Of a DNA stretch of 64,000 nt, positions 51,163 to 59,901 are shown piece by piece (positions within the stretch are counted from its first letter, which is position 1; each line of letters starts with the position of its first letter). Source of the DNA: Myroides odoratimimus (GTDB taxonomy: Bacteria; Bacteroidota; Bacteroidia; Flavobacteriales; Flavobacteriaceae); the NCBI RefSeq assembly GCF_001485415.1, contig NZ_BCMQ01000008.1, forward strand, positions 62,001 through 126,000, written 5' to 3'. Both the position numbers and the translations under genes were made by a program. The notes below the pieces were generated by a model. That model ran no database searches, was not told where the DNA came from, and worked only from the letters and a program-made list of their open reading frames with translations.

Positions 51163-52095
51163 ATGAAAAGAAAATCACTAATTGCAGTGATAGTTTTGAC
51201 AATTGGGCTAGCTATGAACAGTTGTAAAAACAAAGAAGTAGAAGAAGTATCTACTGAGGGTGAGCGGAATATTGGTTACGCTAACCTAAAACCTGAAGAA
51301 ATAGTCATCAGCAACATAGGAACAGATGACGATGGTTTTGAACACTATAGTATAGTGTCTGGAACCGAAAATATTAAGGATTATCCAAAACATTTTTCAT
51401 TTGACAATACGCTTCTTACACCTGGGGCATTTCATGCAGATGAAGTTCCTGAAAGAATAGAGTCAAAAGAATGGTTAGGATTAATATCTGATAGTACTAA
51501 TACGTATAAGTTAGTGGCTATGGCGCCTCTGGTATCTAAGATTCTTGCAAATACTAGTGAAGAGGAAGACGAAGTGAGTGGAGTAGCTATTTCTAATAGT
51601 GGAAAACAAGCTTGTCTAATGTTTATAGAGAAGAAAAATAGTAGTCTGAAAGAGGCTGTTGTAGAGACGGCAAATATTCCTTCATATATCTATCCTGGCG
51701 AGAAAGTACAAATTTCATTTAAAGGTAGGGAGTATACTTTATATGCTACGGGTACAAGAAAACTTAATGGAGTAAGCGAAGAAGACTTCTTAAACTCTGT
51801 AGAGCAAGGCTATGAAATACCTAAGTATTATGTGAAGAATTATACTTTGCGTATGGAGATAAAAGACGGAGAACAAGTCAGCGAAATGATGCTATTATCT
51901 CAGAAGTACTTTGAAGAAGGACAGGTGCCTAAAGTGATTTTTAGTGGAGATCTTAATGGTGATAATATAATAGATATATTGATTAATACTTCTACGGAGT
52001 ACAATATCTCTAGACCGACATTGTATCTGTCAGATACAACCAATAATAATGTTTCTATACAGCCCGTAGCGGCGCACGAAAGTATAGGATGTTAA
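51163..52095 (+). CDS. lipoprotein with EF-hand-like loop and terminal Gly-Cys, paralogue B
   Basis: This 310-residue protein is a paralogue of the 48612 lipoprotein: lipobox GLAMNSC, the conserved ESKEWLGLI, YIYPGEKVQISFKGREYTLYATG, GDLNGDNIIDILINTSTEYNISRPTLYLS, and the PVAAHESIGC terminus. The calcium-loop-like segment lacks the Gly of paralogue A. Both copies end in Cys, which suggests the terminal residue matters. It is a single-gene unit with a good promoter and terminator. Unknown function, presumably envelope. Confidence 0.8.
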   Translation: MKRKSLIAVIVLTIGLAMNSCKNKEVEEVSTEGERNIGYANLKPEEIVISNIGTDDDGFEHYSIVSGTENIKDYPKHFSFDNTLLTPGAFHADEVPERIESKEWLGLISDSTNTYKLVAMAPLVSKILANTSEEEDEVSGVAISNSGKQACLMFIEKKNSSLKEAVVETANIPSYIYPGEKVQISFKGREYTLYATGTRKLNGVSEEDFLNSVEQGYEIPKYYVKNYTLRMEIKDGEQVSEMMLLSQKYFEEGQVPKVIFSGDLNGDNIIDILINTSTEYNISRPTLYLSDTTNNNVSIQPVAAHESIGC

Positions 52096-52133
52096 TTACG
52101 ATTTACTTTTAGAGTAAATAATGTACTTTTTTT

Positions 52134-52168
52134 AAAAGCCTCTTAGTGATTATACTAAGGGGCTTTTT
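52134..52168 (+). terminator. rho-independent terminator of lipoprotein paralogue B
   Basis: AAAAGCCTCTTAG / CTAAGGGGCTTTT with one G-U pair and an eight-base loop. Confidence 0.85.
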
Positions 52169-52264
52169 ATGTAGGAACCTCAATTGGACTAAAGAGGTTT
52201 TATCCATTAGTGTGTAATGGTATTAATATAGAATGACACTCATATTTAGGATTAGAACAAGAAC

Positions 52265-52385
52265 ACTTGGCTTGCACTTCTTAGGGGATTGCTAGGAGAT
52301 TTCTAGGGGTTTTCTAGCCTAGAAGGTAGTTTTGTCGAAGAAAGGTGCAAGAAAGGTGCAAGAAAACCTCAAGCAATCTCCTAGT
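52265..52385. repeat. 11-bp-periodic array with inverted halves
   Basis: The 121 bases can be read as eleven consecutive 11-mers. Left-half units include GATTGCTAGGA, GATTTCTAGGG and GTTTTCTAGCC. Right-half units are AAGGTGCAAGA twice in a row, AAACCTCAAGC and AATCTCCTAGT. Complements of right-half units resemble left-half ones (for example CTAGGAGATT on the left and AATCTCCTAG on the right), so the halves are inverted around the middle unit near 52325. Confidence 0.8.
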
Positions 52386-52576
52386 AGGTCAAAATAAAAC
52401 TATCCTTAACTTGTAAATAAAGACTGAGATAAAATCATGGTTGTTCGATAAAAATATTTAAAAAGAAGTTAGCTTGCAGGTTTATCACGGAAAATCATAG
52501 GATACCAATTAGATTATATTTCTCTTCCTGATTACATGGCAAAACTACAATCGAAAAAACAAGTTTTTAGAATAGC

Positions 52577-52640
52577 TTCCACTTTCTTCCATTCTCTTCC
52601 AAAAACTTCTCTTTATTTCCCAAAAGTTCCACTTTATTCC
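52577..52640. repeat. 10-bp-periodic TTCC array
   Basis: TTCC (once TTCT) recurs every ten bases for seven units: TTCCACTTTC, TTCCATTCTC, TTCCAAAAAC, TTCTCTTTAT, TTCCCAAAAG, TTCCACTTTA, TTCC. The plus strand is pyrimidine-biased. Confidence 0.75.
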
Positions 52641-52698
52641 TATATAGATATTATAATTAGCTGATTTACAGATATAAATAATATTATCACTATGCGTT

Positions 52699-52760
52699 TC
52701 TTCGGAACCTCTTCGGAATAATTCAGTGTTTCTTCGGAAGGAAGACTAGTTTTCCGAAGA
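52699..52760. repeat. TCTTCGGAA cluster with an inverted copy
   Basis: TCTTCGGAA starts at 52699, 52710 and 52731, and its exact complement TTCCGAAGA at 52752. Start-to-start distances are 11, 21 and 21. A fifth partial CCGAAGA lies at 52787. Confidence 0.85.
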
Positions 52761-53253
52761 ACTCCAAAAGACTCTCTAATCAACGCCCGAAGAAAACCTT
52801 GTTTAATGTTAGTGCTAATCAGTTTCTTTTGTACAGGTAGTTTTGCAATATACGCAAGAGTTTTGATAGTCCTTACGGGCTTTAACTACATTAAGCTATT
52901 GCATTTCTTAGAAAACCTTAAAAAAGATTAAAAGATAAAATAAGTCTCTTTGTTTTGACAGCCTTTTTAGGCTTAGTATGAAATAAAAAAGTATAAAACT
53001 TATTATATAAAATAGATTTCACGCACTTATCTTTAAGTATGGTGATAAAATGCGTTGTTGTGTAGTTGCTTATAGTGTTGTTTTGTTTTTACGTTTTATG
53101 TAATTGTAAAGAACTAATAGTAATCGAACTCAGGTTAGGAAGGGAAAGATAGACGAGTGTATAATCTCTACTTTACGATAACTTAATTATTTCGTAATAT
53201 TTATGATAGCCTATACCAACATTATTATAAGTAGTTTCGACTAAAATTTAATT

Positions 53254-53610
53254 ATGAATACACATCGCGATTTAGAGGTTTGGAAGTACAGTGTAGAGTT
53301 TGTTTCTACTGTTTATGATATTACAAAAGACTTCCCAAAAGAGGAAATATATGGACTGAGCAGTCAGCTAAGACAGAGTGCTGTAGCTATTCCTTCTAAT
53401 ATAGCTGAGGGGAGTGCTAGAAAAGGGAATAAGGAGTATAAACAGTTTCTATACATAGCTCTAGGAAATTTAGCAGAGTTAGAAACTCAATTAGTGATAG
53501 CACATGATCTGAATTATTTAGAGAATATAGCTCAATACGATTCTACTATTACAGAGATTAGAAGTATGCTGTACACTTTAATCAAATCGTTGAAAAAGAA
53601 AAAGGAATAA
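53254..53610 (+). CDS. four-helix-bundle protein (S23/23S-rRNA intervening-sequence family)
   Basis: This 118-residue protein starts with the family hallmark HRDLEVWK and continues with FPKEEIYGLSSQLRQSAVAIPSNIAEGSARKGNKEYKQFLYIALGNLAELETQL, the S23/IVP four-helix signature. Members were first found inside 23S rRNA intervening sequences. Many, like this, are free-standing, and related bundles serve as accessory proteins in retroelements. The fold binds nucleic acid or forms pentamers in some cases. No rRNA is nearby. The 1.1-kb repeat region lies directly upstream. A near-consensus -7 (TAGTTTCG, 53232) precedes it. Confidence 0.88.
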   Translation: MNTHRDLEVWKYSVEFVSTVYDITKDFPKEEIYGLSSQLRQSAVAIPSNIAEGSARKGNKEYKQFLYIALGNLAELETQLVIAHDLNYLENIAQYDSTITEIRSMLYTLIKSLKKKKE

Positions 53611-53661
53611 GACGTTAACTTACCATGTACAGACTATGGCTAAAAAGACTATTAGCCTATT

Positions 53662-53705
53662 AAAAAAAGCGTGATACGCACGGGGCGTTTCACGCTTCTT
53701 TATTT
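53662..53705. terminator. two-way terminator with GCGTGA stem
   Basis: AAGCGTGA / TCACGCTT outer stem with an inner ACGC/GCGT pairing and T-rich flanks. It faces the convergent SMI1/KNR4 gene. Confidence 0.8.
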
Positions 53706-53724
53706 CAATTATCTATACTGAGTT

Positions 53725-54396
53725 TTATTCAAATTCAGCAATAGTATTATCTAACCAAAGCTCATACCAGTCTAAAAAAGACAGACTAGCTTCGTTCTCT
53801 AGCTCAATACTTGGGTATAATCCGCCGTCATTAACTCTATCATCAGTCCACATAATTCCTTTTTGTTCTCCCGTAATTACTAAGAATAATGTGATACCAC
53901 ATCCATAGTCACATAAGTTAAGTCTTCCATAATCGTGCTCTTCGCCACCGATTATTTCTAATCTCTCTTCGTATAGTTCTTCTTCTAATTCTTCGTTTCC
54001 TTCTTCAGCAGCTTTTTCTATCTTATTATCTATTTCACCCAGTGCCTCAATAGGGTTCCAAGGTTGAGTATGCGGGAAAGCTTTTTGTAAAAGAGAAGAA
54101 GTGTCTTCTCCTGTGATCATCATTACTTCTTCGTTTACACTAGCTTCCGCTAGTGTTTGTAATCCATAAAATGGACCTACACCACCATTTCCTACTTGTG
54201 TAATAAAAGCTACGTAGTCTTTTGGTAAACTGATTTGATGCTCTTTTTCAAATTGTGTTACTTCTTTCTCGCTTAATACAGGGTTTAATATATATTCATG
54301 TGTATCAGCACCGAATACTTCCAAGTCTTGGTCTAATTTGTCAAGTTGACTTATTTTTTCTTTGATGCGTTTGATTTGTTCTGTGTACATAGTCAT
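53725..54396 (-). CDS. SMI1/KNR4 (SUKH) family protein
   Basis: This 223-residue acidic cytosolic protein has the SUKH-type domain: LSEKEVTQFEKEHQISLPKDYVAFITQVGNGGVGPFYGL at the start and LNLCDYGCGITLFLVITGEQKG plus SLSFLDWYELWLDN towards the end. Members are often immunity proteins of contact-dependent or polymorphic toxins, but many are of unknown use. There is no toxin gene nearby, so it is an orphan. A -7 box lies 14 bases upstream of ATG 54396. Confidence 0.87.
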   Translation of the reverse strand: MTMYTEQIKRIKEKISQLDKLDQDLEVFGADTHEYILNPVLSEKEVTQFEKEHQISLPKDYVAFITQVGNGGVGPFYGLQTLAEASVNEEVMMITGEDTSSLLQKAFPHTQPWNPIEALGEIDNKIEKAAEEGNEELEEELYEERLEIIGGEEHDYGRLNLCDYGCGITLFLVITGEQKGIMWTDDRVNDGGLYPSIELENEASLSFLDWYELWLDNTIAEFE

Positions 54397-54409
54397 AGTA
54401 TTGAAGGTT

Positions 54410-54417
54410 CAAATGTA
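54410..54417 (-). promoter_or_regulatory. -7 box of the SMI1/KNR4 gene
   Basis: Minus-strand TACATTTG fits TAnnTTTG close to the start codon. Confidence 0.5.
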
Positions 54418-54455
54418 CTTAATAATTAGAAAAGAGTATGGGTTTACTCAAAAAG

Positions 54456-54488
54456 AAAGCGTGAAATAACAGAGTTACTTCACGCTTT
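54456..54488 (-). terminator. rho-independent terminator of fahA
   Basis: AAAGCGTGAA / TTCACGCTTT with an inner TAAC/GTTA pairing and T-rich minus-strand tail. It shares the AAGCGTGA stem with the terminator at 53662. Confidence 0.85.
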
Positions 54489-54522
54489 TGTATGTCATTT
54501 ATACTTGATCAGTATAGTGTTT

Positions 54523-55806
54523 TTAAAACTTGATTGTAGCAGGAAGTAAAGTACTTCTTACTTCTCCAAAACCAATTCTTACTTCATCATTTTTACAGTA
54601 TCCTTTCATGGTTACAGTATCATAGTCGTGTAAGAATGTTCTAGTACTACCATCAGGCATGGTGATAGGTTTAGTACCAGCCCAAGTTAACTCTAACATA
54701 GAACCATAACTGTCAGGTGTAGGACCAGATATAGTACCAGAGCCCATTAAGTCTCCTGAGTTTACTTTACATCCATTTACAGTGTGATGAGCTAATTGCT
54801 GACTCATTGTCCAGTACATATATTTAAAGTTAGATTCAGCGACTAGTTTATCTTCACTATTCTCTGGTTGTATATAAACTTCTAATTTGATATCAAAAGC
54901 TTTATCTCCAGTTTGTTGTAGATAAGGAAGAGGAGTAGGGTCTTGTTTTGGGCTTGCTACTCTAAAAGGCTCAAGAGCATCTAAAGTGATGATCCAAGGA
55001 GAAATAGAAGAAGCAAAGTTCTTAGCTAAGAATGGTCCTAGCGGTACATATTCCCAAGTCTGAACGTCTCGTGCACTCCAGTCATTTAGAAGAACCATAC
55101 CGAAGATGTGCTCTTCAGCATCATCTACAGGTACACTATCTCCCATTAGATTAGCATCTGTAGTAATAAAAGCAGTTTCTAGTTCAAAGTCTACACGTTG
55201 TGATGCTCCAAAGATAGGCGTGGTAGCCCCTTTAGGAAGAGTCTGTCCTACAGGACGTTTTACATTTACTCCTGAAGGAACAATAGTAGAACTTCTACCA
55301 TGGTACCCTATCGGGATATGAAGCCAGTTAGGGAATAAAGCATTATCAGGATCTCTAAACATGGTCCCAACATTGGTAGCGTGCTCTTTACTTGAGTAGA
55401 AGTCAGTATAGTCTCCTATATACACAGGTAATTGCATTTCTACATCTTCTATTTTGAAGATGACAACATCTCTATGTTTAGTATTGTTTTTTAATTCATC
55501 GTTGTTTTGGTCAAATATCTCAGCGATTCTATTTCTTACCGCTCGCCATGTTTTTTTGCCGTTAGAGATAAAGTCATTAAGTGTGTCTTGTAAAAAAACA
55601 TCATCTGTCAGCTCTATACCTTTAAAATACCCAAGCATTTGTAAGGCACTCAAATCAATGGCATAATTTCCGATACGAGTTCCTATAGTTATAATATCAT
55701 CTTTGGTGATAAAAACACCGAAAGGAATATTCTGAATTGGAAAGTCAGAATCACTCTCTACTGGTAACCATGTTTTCCTCATCGGATCATTTGCACTAAT
55801 CATCAT
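54523..55806 (-). CDS. fahA: fumarylacetoacetase
   Basis: This enzyme of about 427 residues cleaves fumarylacetoacetate to fumarate and acetoacetate, the last step of tyrosine/homogentisate breakdown. The N-terminal SH3-like domain begins MISANDPMRKTWLPVESDSDFP. The hydrolase domain has the metal and active-site signatures DFYSSKEHATNVGTMFR, IPIGYHGRSSTIV, FELETAFI, LNDWSARDVQTWEY and MGSGTISGPTPDS. In-frame ATGs at 55806 and 55803 are the right starts; a longer ORF to 55908 would reach over the promoter. It diverges from glyA. Confidence 0.94.
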   Translation of the reverse strand: MMISANDPMRKTWLPVESDSDFPIQNIPFGVFITKDDIITIGTRIGNYAIDLSALQMLGYFKGIELTDDVFLQDTLNDFISNGKKTWRAVRNRIAEIFDQNNDELKNNTKHRDVVIFKIEDVEMQLPVYIGDYTDFYSSKEHATNVGTMFRDPDNALFPNWLHIPIGYHGRSSTIVPSGVNVKRPVGQTLPKGATTPIFGASQRVDFELETAFITTDANLMGDSVPVDDAEEHIFGMVLLNDWSARDVQTWEYVPLGPFLAKNFASSISPWIITLDALEPFRVASPKQDPTPLPYLQQTGDKAFDIKLEVYIQPENSEDKLVAESNFKYMYWTMSQQLAHHTVNGCKVNSGDLMGSGTISGPTPDSYGSMLELTWAGTKPITMPDGSTRTFLHDYDTVTMKGYCKNDEVRIGFGEVRSTLLPATIKF

Positions 55807-55838
55807 AATTGTTTTTTTGTTTAAGTTAATAGTATATT

Positions 55839-55869
55839 CAAATATATAATTAAGACTGAATATAACAAA
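55839..55869 (-). promoter_or_regulatory. full-consensus promoter of fahA
   Basis: On the minus strand TTTG (55866-55869), an exact 19-base spacer and TATATTTG (55839-55846). This is the clearest Bacteroidota promoter in the window. Confidence 0.78.
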
Positions 55870-55878
55870 CGTTTTTTG

Positions 55879-55886
55879 TACATTTG
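55879..55886 (+). promoter_or_regulatory. -7 box of the glyA promoter
   Basis: TACATTTG matches TAnnTTTG 29 bases before the glyA ATG, back to back with the fahA promoter. Confidence 0.6.
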
Positions 55887-55915
55887 GAAGCAAATTAACG
55901 AAACACACAAACTAA

Positions 55916-57190
55916 ATGAGAAGAGATTCAGAAATTTTCGACCTGATCGTAGAAGAGCAAGATAGACAAATTCATGGTATTGAATTAATTGCTTCTGAAA
56001 ACTTTGTAAGTGAAGAAACTATGGAAGCAGCAGGTTCTTGTTTGACTAACAAGTATGCTGAGGGATACCCTAATAAACGTTACTACGGCGGATGTGAAGT
56101 AGTAGACGTAGTAGAGCAAATCGCGATAGACCGTGCTAAAGCTTTATTCGGTGCTGAGTATGTTAACGTACAGCCTCACTCTGGATCACAAGCTAATACA
56201 GCTGTATTCTTTGCATGTCTTAAACCAGGTGACAAAATCTTAGGTTTTGACTTATCTCATGGAGGACACTTAACTCATGGATCACCAGTTAACTTCTCAG
56301 GAAAGTTATACAATCCTGTATTCTACGGAGTAGATCAAGAGACAGGATTATTAAATTATGATAAAATACAAGAGGTAGCTACTAAAGAGCAACCTAAATT
56401 AATCATCGCTGGAGCATCTGCTTATTCTCGTGATATGGACTTTAAACGTTTCAGAGAGATTGCAGATAGCGTTGGGGCTATTTTAATGGCTGATATTTCA
56501 CACCCTGCAGGTTTAATCGCTAAAGGATTAATGAATGACCCTGTACCTCATTGTCATATTATCACTACGACTACTCACAAGACATTGAGAGGACCACGTG
56601 GAGGTATGATTATGATGGGTAAAGACTTCCCTAATCCATTCGGATTAACTACTCCTAAAGGTGAAGTACGTATGATGTCTGCTTTATTAGACAGTGCTGT
56701 ATTCCCTGGGAATCAAGGAGGCCCTTTAATGCACATTATCGCTGCTAAAGCTGTTGCTTTTGGTGAGGCATTAACAGATGAGTACTTCCAATATATGATG
56801 CAAGTTCAGAAGAATGCTAAAGCTATGGCTGCTGCGTTCGTGAAGAGAGGTTATAACATTATCTCTGGAGGAACTGATAACCACATGATGCTTATCGACC
56901 TTAGAAATAAGAATATCTCTGGTAAAGAAGCTGAACAAGCATTAGTGAAAGCTGAGATCACAGTAAACAAAAATATGGTTCCATTTGATGACAAATCTCC
57001 ATTTGTAACTTCAGGTATCCGTATTGGTACTCCAGCTATTACTACAAGAGGTTTAGTAGAAGCTGATATGGAAACTATCGTAGACCTTATCGATAGAGTA
57101 TTGATGAATCATACTGATGAGGCTGTTTTAGAGGAAGTAGCAGACGAAGTAAATGAAATGATGGAAGAAAGACCAATGTTCGTTTGGTAA
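55916..57190 (+). CDS. glyA: serine hydroxymethyltransferase
   Basis: This 424-residue PLP enzyme interconverts serine and glycine with tetrahydrofolate, the main source of one-carbon units. The PLP-lysine is in [16 protein letters not shown], the family opening [13 protein letters not shown] and [15 protein letters not shown] are intact, and GNQGGPLMH and [11 protein letters not shown] lie where expected. Length is standard. Monocistronic, with its own -7 box and a strong terminator; shares a divergent promoter region with fahA. Confidence 0.98.
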   Translation: MRRDSEIFDLIVEEQDRQIHGIELIASENFVSEETMEAAGSCLTNKYAEGYPNKRYYGGCEVVDVVEQIAIDRAKALFGAEYVNVQPHSGSQANTAVFFACLKPGDKILGFDLSHGGHLTHGSPVNFSGKLYNPVFYGVDQETGLLNYDKIQEVATKEQPKLIIAGASAYSRDMDFKRFREIADSVGAILMADISHPAGLIAKGLMNDPVPHCHIITTTTHKTLRGPRGGMIMMGKDFPNPFGLTTPKGEVRMMSALLDSAVFPGNQGGPLMHIIAAKAVAFGEALTDEYFQYMMQVQKNAKAMAAAFVKRGYNIISGGTDNHMMLIDLRNKNISGKEAEQALVKAEITVNKNMVPFDDKSPFVTSGIRIGTPAITTRGLVEADMETIVDLIDRVLMNHTDEAVLEEVADEVNEMMEERPMFVW

Positions 57191-57216
57191 TCCATTAAAA
57201 AATATAATTATAACTG

Positions 57217-57247
57217 AAAGGGACTCATTAGTGAGTCCCTTTTTTTG
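57217..57247 (+). terminator. rho-independent terminator of glyA
   Basis: AAAGGGACTCA / TGAGTCCCTTT, a perfect 11-bp stem with a four-base loop and a T-run. Confidence 0.92.
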
Positions 57248-57369
57248 TATAATAAATAGTTATACTAAGAGAAGATAATGTATATTAGTAAGTATTCTTG
57301 CCATTCCTAAGAGTCTTATTGATAAGAGAAGGTTAAAAAGAGTAGTGTAAAGTCTTTGATAGAAAGAAT

Positions 57370-58374
57370 ATGAAAAAGTTTATCATTTTAAGTTTAGTAA
57401 ATCTTGTTTTTATGAGTACTGTTTTTGGTCAGAAAATCAGAGACTTTGTTGTTTCTGATTCACTTGTCTATGTTTTAAAGGGACAGAATAAAATATCAGT
57501 GTATAATAAAGTTACTTTAAAATTAGTAGAGGAAATTCAGACAGAAGGAGATACACAATTAAATAATATTAGTCTGAAAGGGGATGAGTTAATTGTAGTT
57601 GCTAATAATAAGAATCTTCTCTTTTACCAAAATAAGGAGTGGAAGATTATCTACAGTAGTCTTAATAAGGTGAATGGAGTACAGTATACTAGTAAAGGTG
57701 ATGGCTATTTATTCACTGATAAAGGAATAGAAGATGTGTCTACATCTAAGATATACAATCAACAAAAAACTATGAATACTCAAATAAGAATTAAAGAAGG
57801 AATGTCTGTTCCTTCAACTTATTTTATAGATAGGAGTAATGTTATTTGGGGAGGTTTTAATTATGGAGAATGGGGTGGAGATATTATTGCTTTTGATACA
57901 GAAAATAAGAGTTTTATTGATTTAAATATGAATGAGGTTAAAGTGGAGCTATTACCAGTAGTGAATTTCTTTGAAGATAGAGAACAGGTATATTTCACTT
58001 CAGGACTAGAGCATCTGATGTACAGTGGAAGCCTTATTCAGTTTAAAGATTATACTGCAAAAGAAATCTTAGAAGTATATAGTAAGTCTGTTTTCGAGGA
58101 CAATGGAGATGATATTGAATTATTAGGTGCAGGAGATTATTGTGGTGCAGAGGAGGTTATCTATCTTTTCGCTGGTAAAAATCTCTTAAAAGGACAATTA
58201 AGTGTTGATCTTAGTAAAATAGAGAATTGGCAAGTACTATTACCTAAATCTTCTAAACAAGAAAATGAGATGGTAATACGTCTAAAAGTATTAGCGAAGA
58301 ATAAAGTGATTTACCTAACAGAGAAAGGAACTTTGACTTATTATAACTATGGAGTTATTCATAAAATACCGTAA
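57370..58374 (+). CDS. secreted protein of unknown function, beta-propeller-like
   Basis: This 334-residue protein has a signal peptide ending VFGQ. The mature chain is built of repeated short beta-strands with GDELIVVANNKNLLFYQN, KGDGYLFTDKGIEDV and IWGGFNYGEWGGDIIAFDTE segments. This pattern of about 40-residue repeated strand groups is like a beta-propeller, but no named family is recognised. A Trp/Gly-rich segment near residue 160 could be a binding surface. Monocistronic, with a terminator just after. Confidence 0.65.
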   Translation: MKKFIILSLVNLVFMSTVFGQKIRDFVVSDSLVYVLKGQNKISVYNKVTLKLVEEIQTEGDTQLNNISLKGDELIVVANNKNLLFYQNKEWKIIYSSLNKVNGVQYTSKGDGYLFTDKGIEDVSTSKIYNQQKTMNTQIRIKEGMSVPSTYFIDRSNVIWGGFNYGEWGGDIIAFDTENKSFIDLNMNEVKVELLPVVNFFEDREQVYFTSGLEHLMYSGSLIQFKDYTAKEILEVYSKSVFEDNGDDIELLGAGDYCGAEEVIYLFAGKNLLKGQLSVDLSKIENWQVLLPKSSKQENEMVIRLKVLAKNKVIYLTEKGTLTYYNYGVIHKIP

Positions 58375-58381
58375 TAACCAA

Positions 58382-58404
58382 CGAGACTTATAGTCTCGCT
58401 TTTT
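58382..58404 (+). terminator. rho-independent terminator
   Basis: CGAGACT / AGTCTCG around a three-base loop, followed by CTTTTT. Confidence 0.85.
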
Positions 58405-58460
58405 GTATTACTTTATCATATCTGTAAAATGAATATCTTTGATAGGATAACTATTACGCT

Positions 58461-59834
58461 ATGGACACTATACTCTCAATATTCAATGCTCAAAAGGACT
58501 TCTTTAATAGCAATCAAACGAAGGATATTAGCTTTCGTATTACACAATTAAAGAAACTAAAACAATTGCTTAAAGCCAATGAAGACAGATTGGCTGAAGC
58601 GATATATCTAGATTTTGGGAAGTCTTCTTTTGAGACCTATATGACAGAGTTGTCTATTGTTTATCTAGAGATTGATTACTTTATCAAGAATATTAAGAAA
58701 CTTAGTAAGCCTAAACGAGTTTCTACAGGTGTTATCAATTTTCCTGGGAGGGGGTATATAATGCCAGAACCATTAGGATTGTGTTTAGTCATTGGTGCGT
58801 GGAATTATCCTTATCAATTATCTCTTTTGCCTGCTTTGACAGCTATAGCAGCAGGAAATACAGTAATGATTAAGCCTAGTGAATTACCAATGAATACATC
58901 CAATGTATTAGCAGAGTTGCTCAATAGTATTTTTCCTAAAGAGCTTTTATATGTGGTAGAGGGGGGAGTAGAAGAAACTACACAGTTATTAAGCCTACAG
59001 TTTGACAAGATATTTTTCACAGGAAGTACTGTTGTTGGAAAGATAGTATATCAGGCAGCAGCGAAGAATTTAGTTCCTGTTACACTAGAATTGGGAGGAA
59101 AGAGTCCTGTGTTTATTTTAAAAGATTGTGACTTAGAGATAACGGCTAAACGTCTTGTTTGGGCGAAGTTATTGAATGCGGGACAGACTTGTGTAGCTCC
59201 TGATTATCTATTAGTAGAAAGAGAAATCAAAGAGAAGTTGATTAAACAACTTCAGAAAGAAATGAGTAATTACCCATTGGATAGTAAAGAATTACCTTCT
59301 CACTATTTACAGATTATTAATACACACCACTTTGATCGATTGGTTAGTTTAATTAATCTTGAGAAGGTATGTTTTGGTGGCTATATAGATAGAGAAAAAC
59401 GATTTATAAGCCCTACAATCCTTGATAATGTCGATTGGGGAGATAGTGTTATGCAAGAAGAGATATTTGGCCCTATATTGCCTATTATAGCTTTTGAGTC
59501 ATTAGATGAGGTAATTGAGAAAGTAAAAGAAAAACCTAAACCTCTTTCATGTTATATTTATTCCAAGGATCAGAGCCTTATAAAGAAGATTTTAAGAGAA
59601 GTCTCTTTTGGGGGAGGTGCAGTCAATGATAGTTTAATGCATTTGACTACAAGTACCTTGCCTTTTGGAGGTGTGGGTGCTAGCGGAATGGGGAGTTATC
59701 ATGGACGATATGGTTTCGAAGCGTTTACTCATTTTAAAAGTATACTACACAAGCCATTCTGGTTTGAGTCTAATATGAAATATCCTCCTTATACAAAAAG
59801 GAAGGAGAATTGGTTGAGAAGATTATTTAAGTAA
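58461..59834 (+). CDS. class 3-type aldehyde dehydrogenase
   Basis: This 457-residue NAD(P)-dependent ALDH shows the catalytic Asn ([11 protein letters not shown]), the active-site Glu ([12 protein letters not shown]) and nucleophilic Cys ([13 protein letters not shown]). The [10 protein letters not shown] cofactor loop and the C-terminal [23 protein letters not shown] are typical of ALDH class 3/fatty-aldehyde dehydrogenases. The C-terminus is basic with no clear membrane anchor. It may oxidise fatty or aromatic aldehydes; the substrate is not shown by context. Confidence 0.92.
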   Translation: MDTILSIFNAQKDFFNSNQTKDISFRITQLKKLKQLLKANEDRLAEAIYLDFGKSSFETYMTELSIVYLEIDYFIKNIKKLSKPKRVSTGVINFPGRGYIMPEPLGLCLVIGAWNYPYQLSLLPALTAIAAGNTVMIKPSELPMNTSNVLAELLNSIFPKELLYVVEGGVEETTQLLSLQFDKIFFTGSTVVGKIVYQAAAKNLVPVTLELGGKSPVFILKDCDLEITAKRLVWAKLLNAGQTCVAPDYLLVEREIKEKLIKQLQKEMSNYPLDSKELPSHYLQIINTHHFDRLVSLINLEKVCFGGYIDREKRFISPTILDNVDWGDSVMQEEIFGPILPIIAFESLDEVIEKVKEKPKPLSCYIYSKDQSLIKKILREVSFGGGAVNDSLMHLTTSTLPFGGVGASGMGSYHGRYGFEAFTHFKSILHKPFWFESNMKYPPYTKRKENWLRRLFK

Positions 59835-59840
59835 AAGAAT

Positions 59841-59870
59841 AAGAGGTAAGTATAATGCTTGCCTCTTTTG
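59841..59870 (+). terminator. rho-independent terminator of the ALDH gene
   Basis: AAGAGGTAAG / CTTGCCTCTT with one G-U pair, seven-base loop and TTTTGTTTT. Confidence 0.8.
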
Positions 59871-59901
59871 TTTTTAATGTAAAAATATTGATTAAAGATA
59901 A

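Larger units (their letters stand above)
52169..53253. other. 1.1-kb non-coding region with several short-period repeat arrays
   Basis: No plausible gene was found on either strand. Instead it carries an 11-bp-periodic inverted array (52265-52385), a 10-bp-periodic TTCC array (52577-52640) and a TCTTCGGAA cluster with one inverted copy (52699-52760). Smaller dyads such as AACCTC/GAGGTT (52175-52198) also occur. The rest, up to the four-helix-bundle gene, is ordinary AT-rich spacer. The sequences are unrelated among the arrays but all have near-helical-pitch spacing. Confidence 0.7.

Noticed and set aside
52265..52385. Considered as a CRISPR array
   Set aside because: Units are 11 bp without unique spacers, there is no repeat of 23-47 bp, and no cas gene in the window.
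55807..55908. Longer fumarylacetoacetase N-terminus up to 55908
   Set aside because: It would cover the consensus fahA promoter and adds 34 residues absent from the family.
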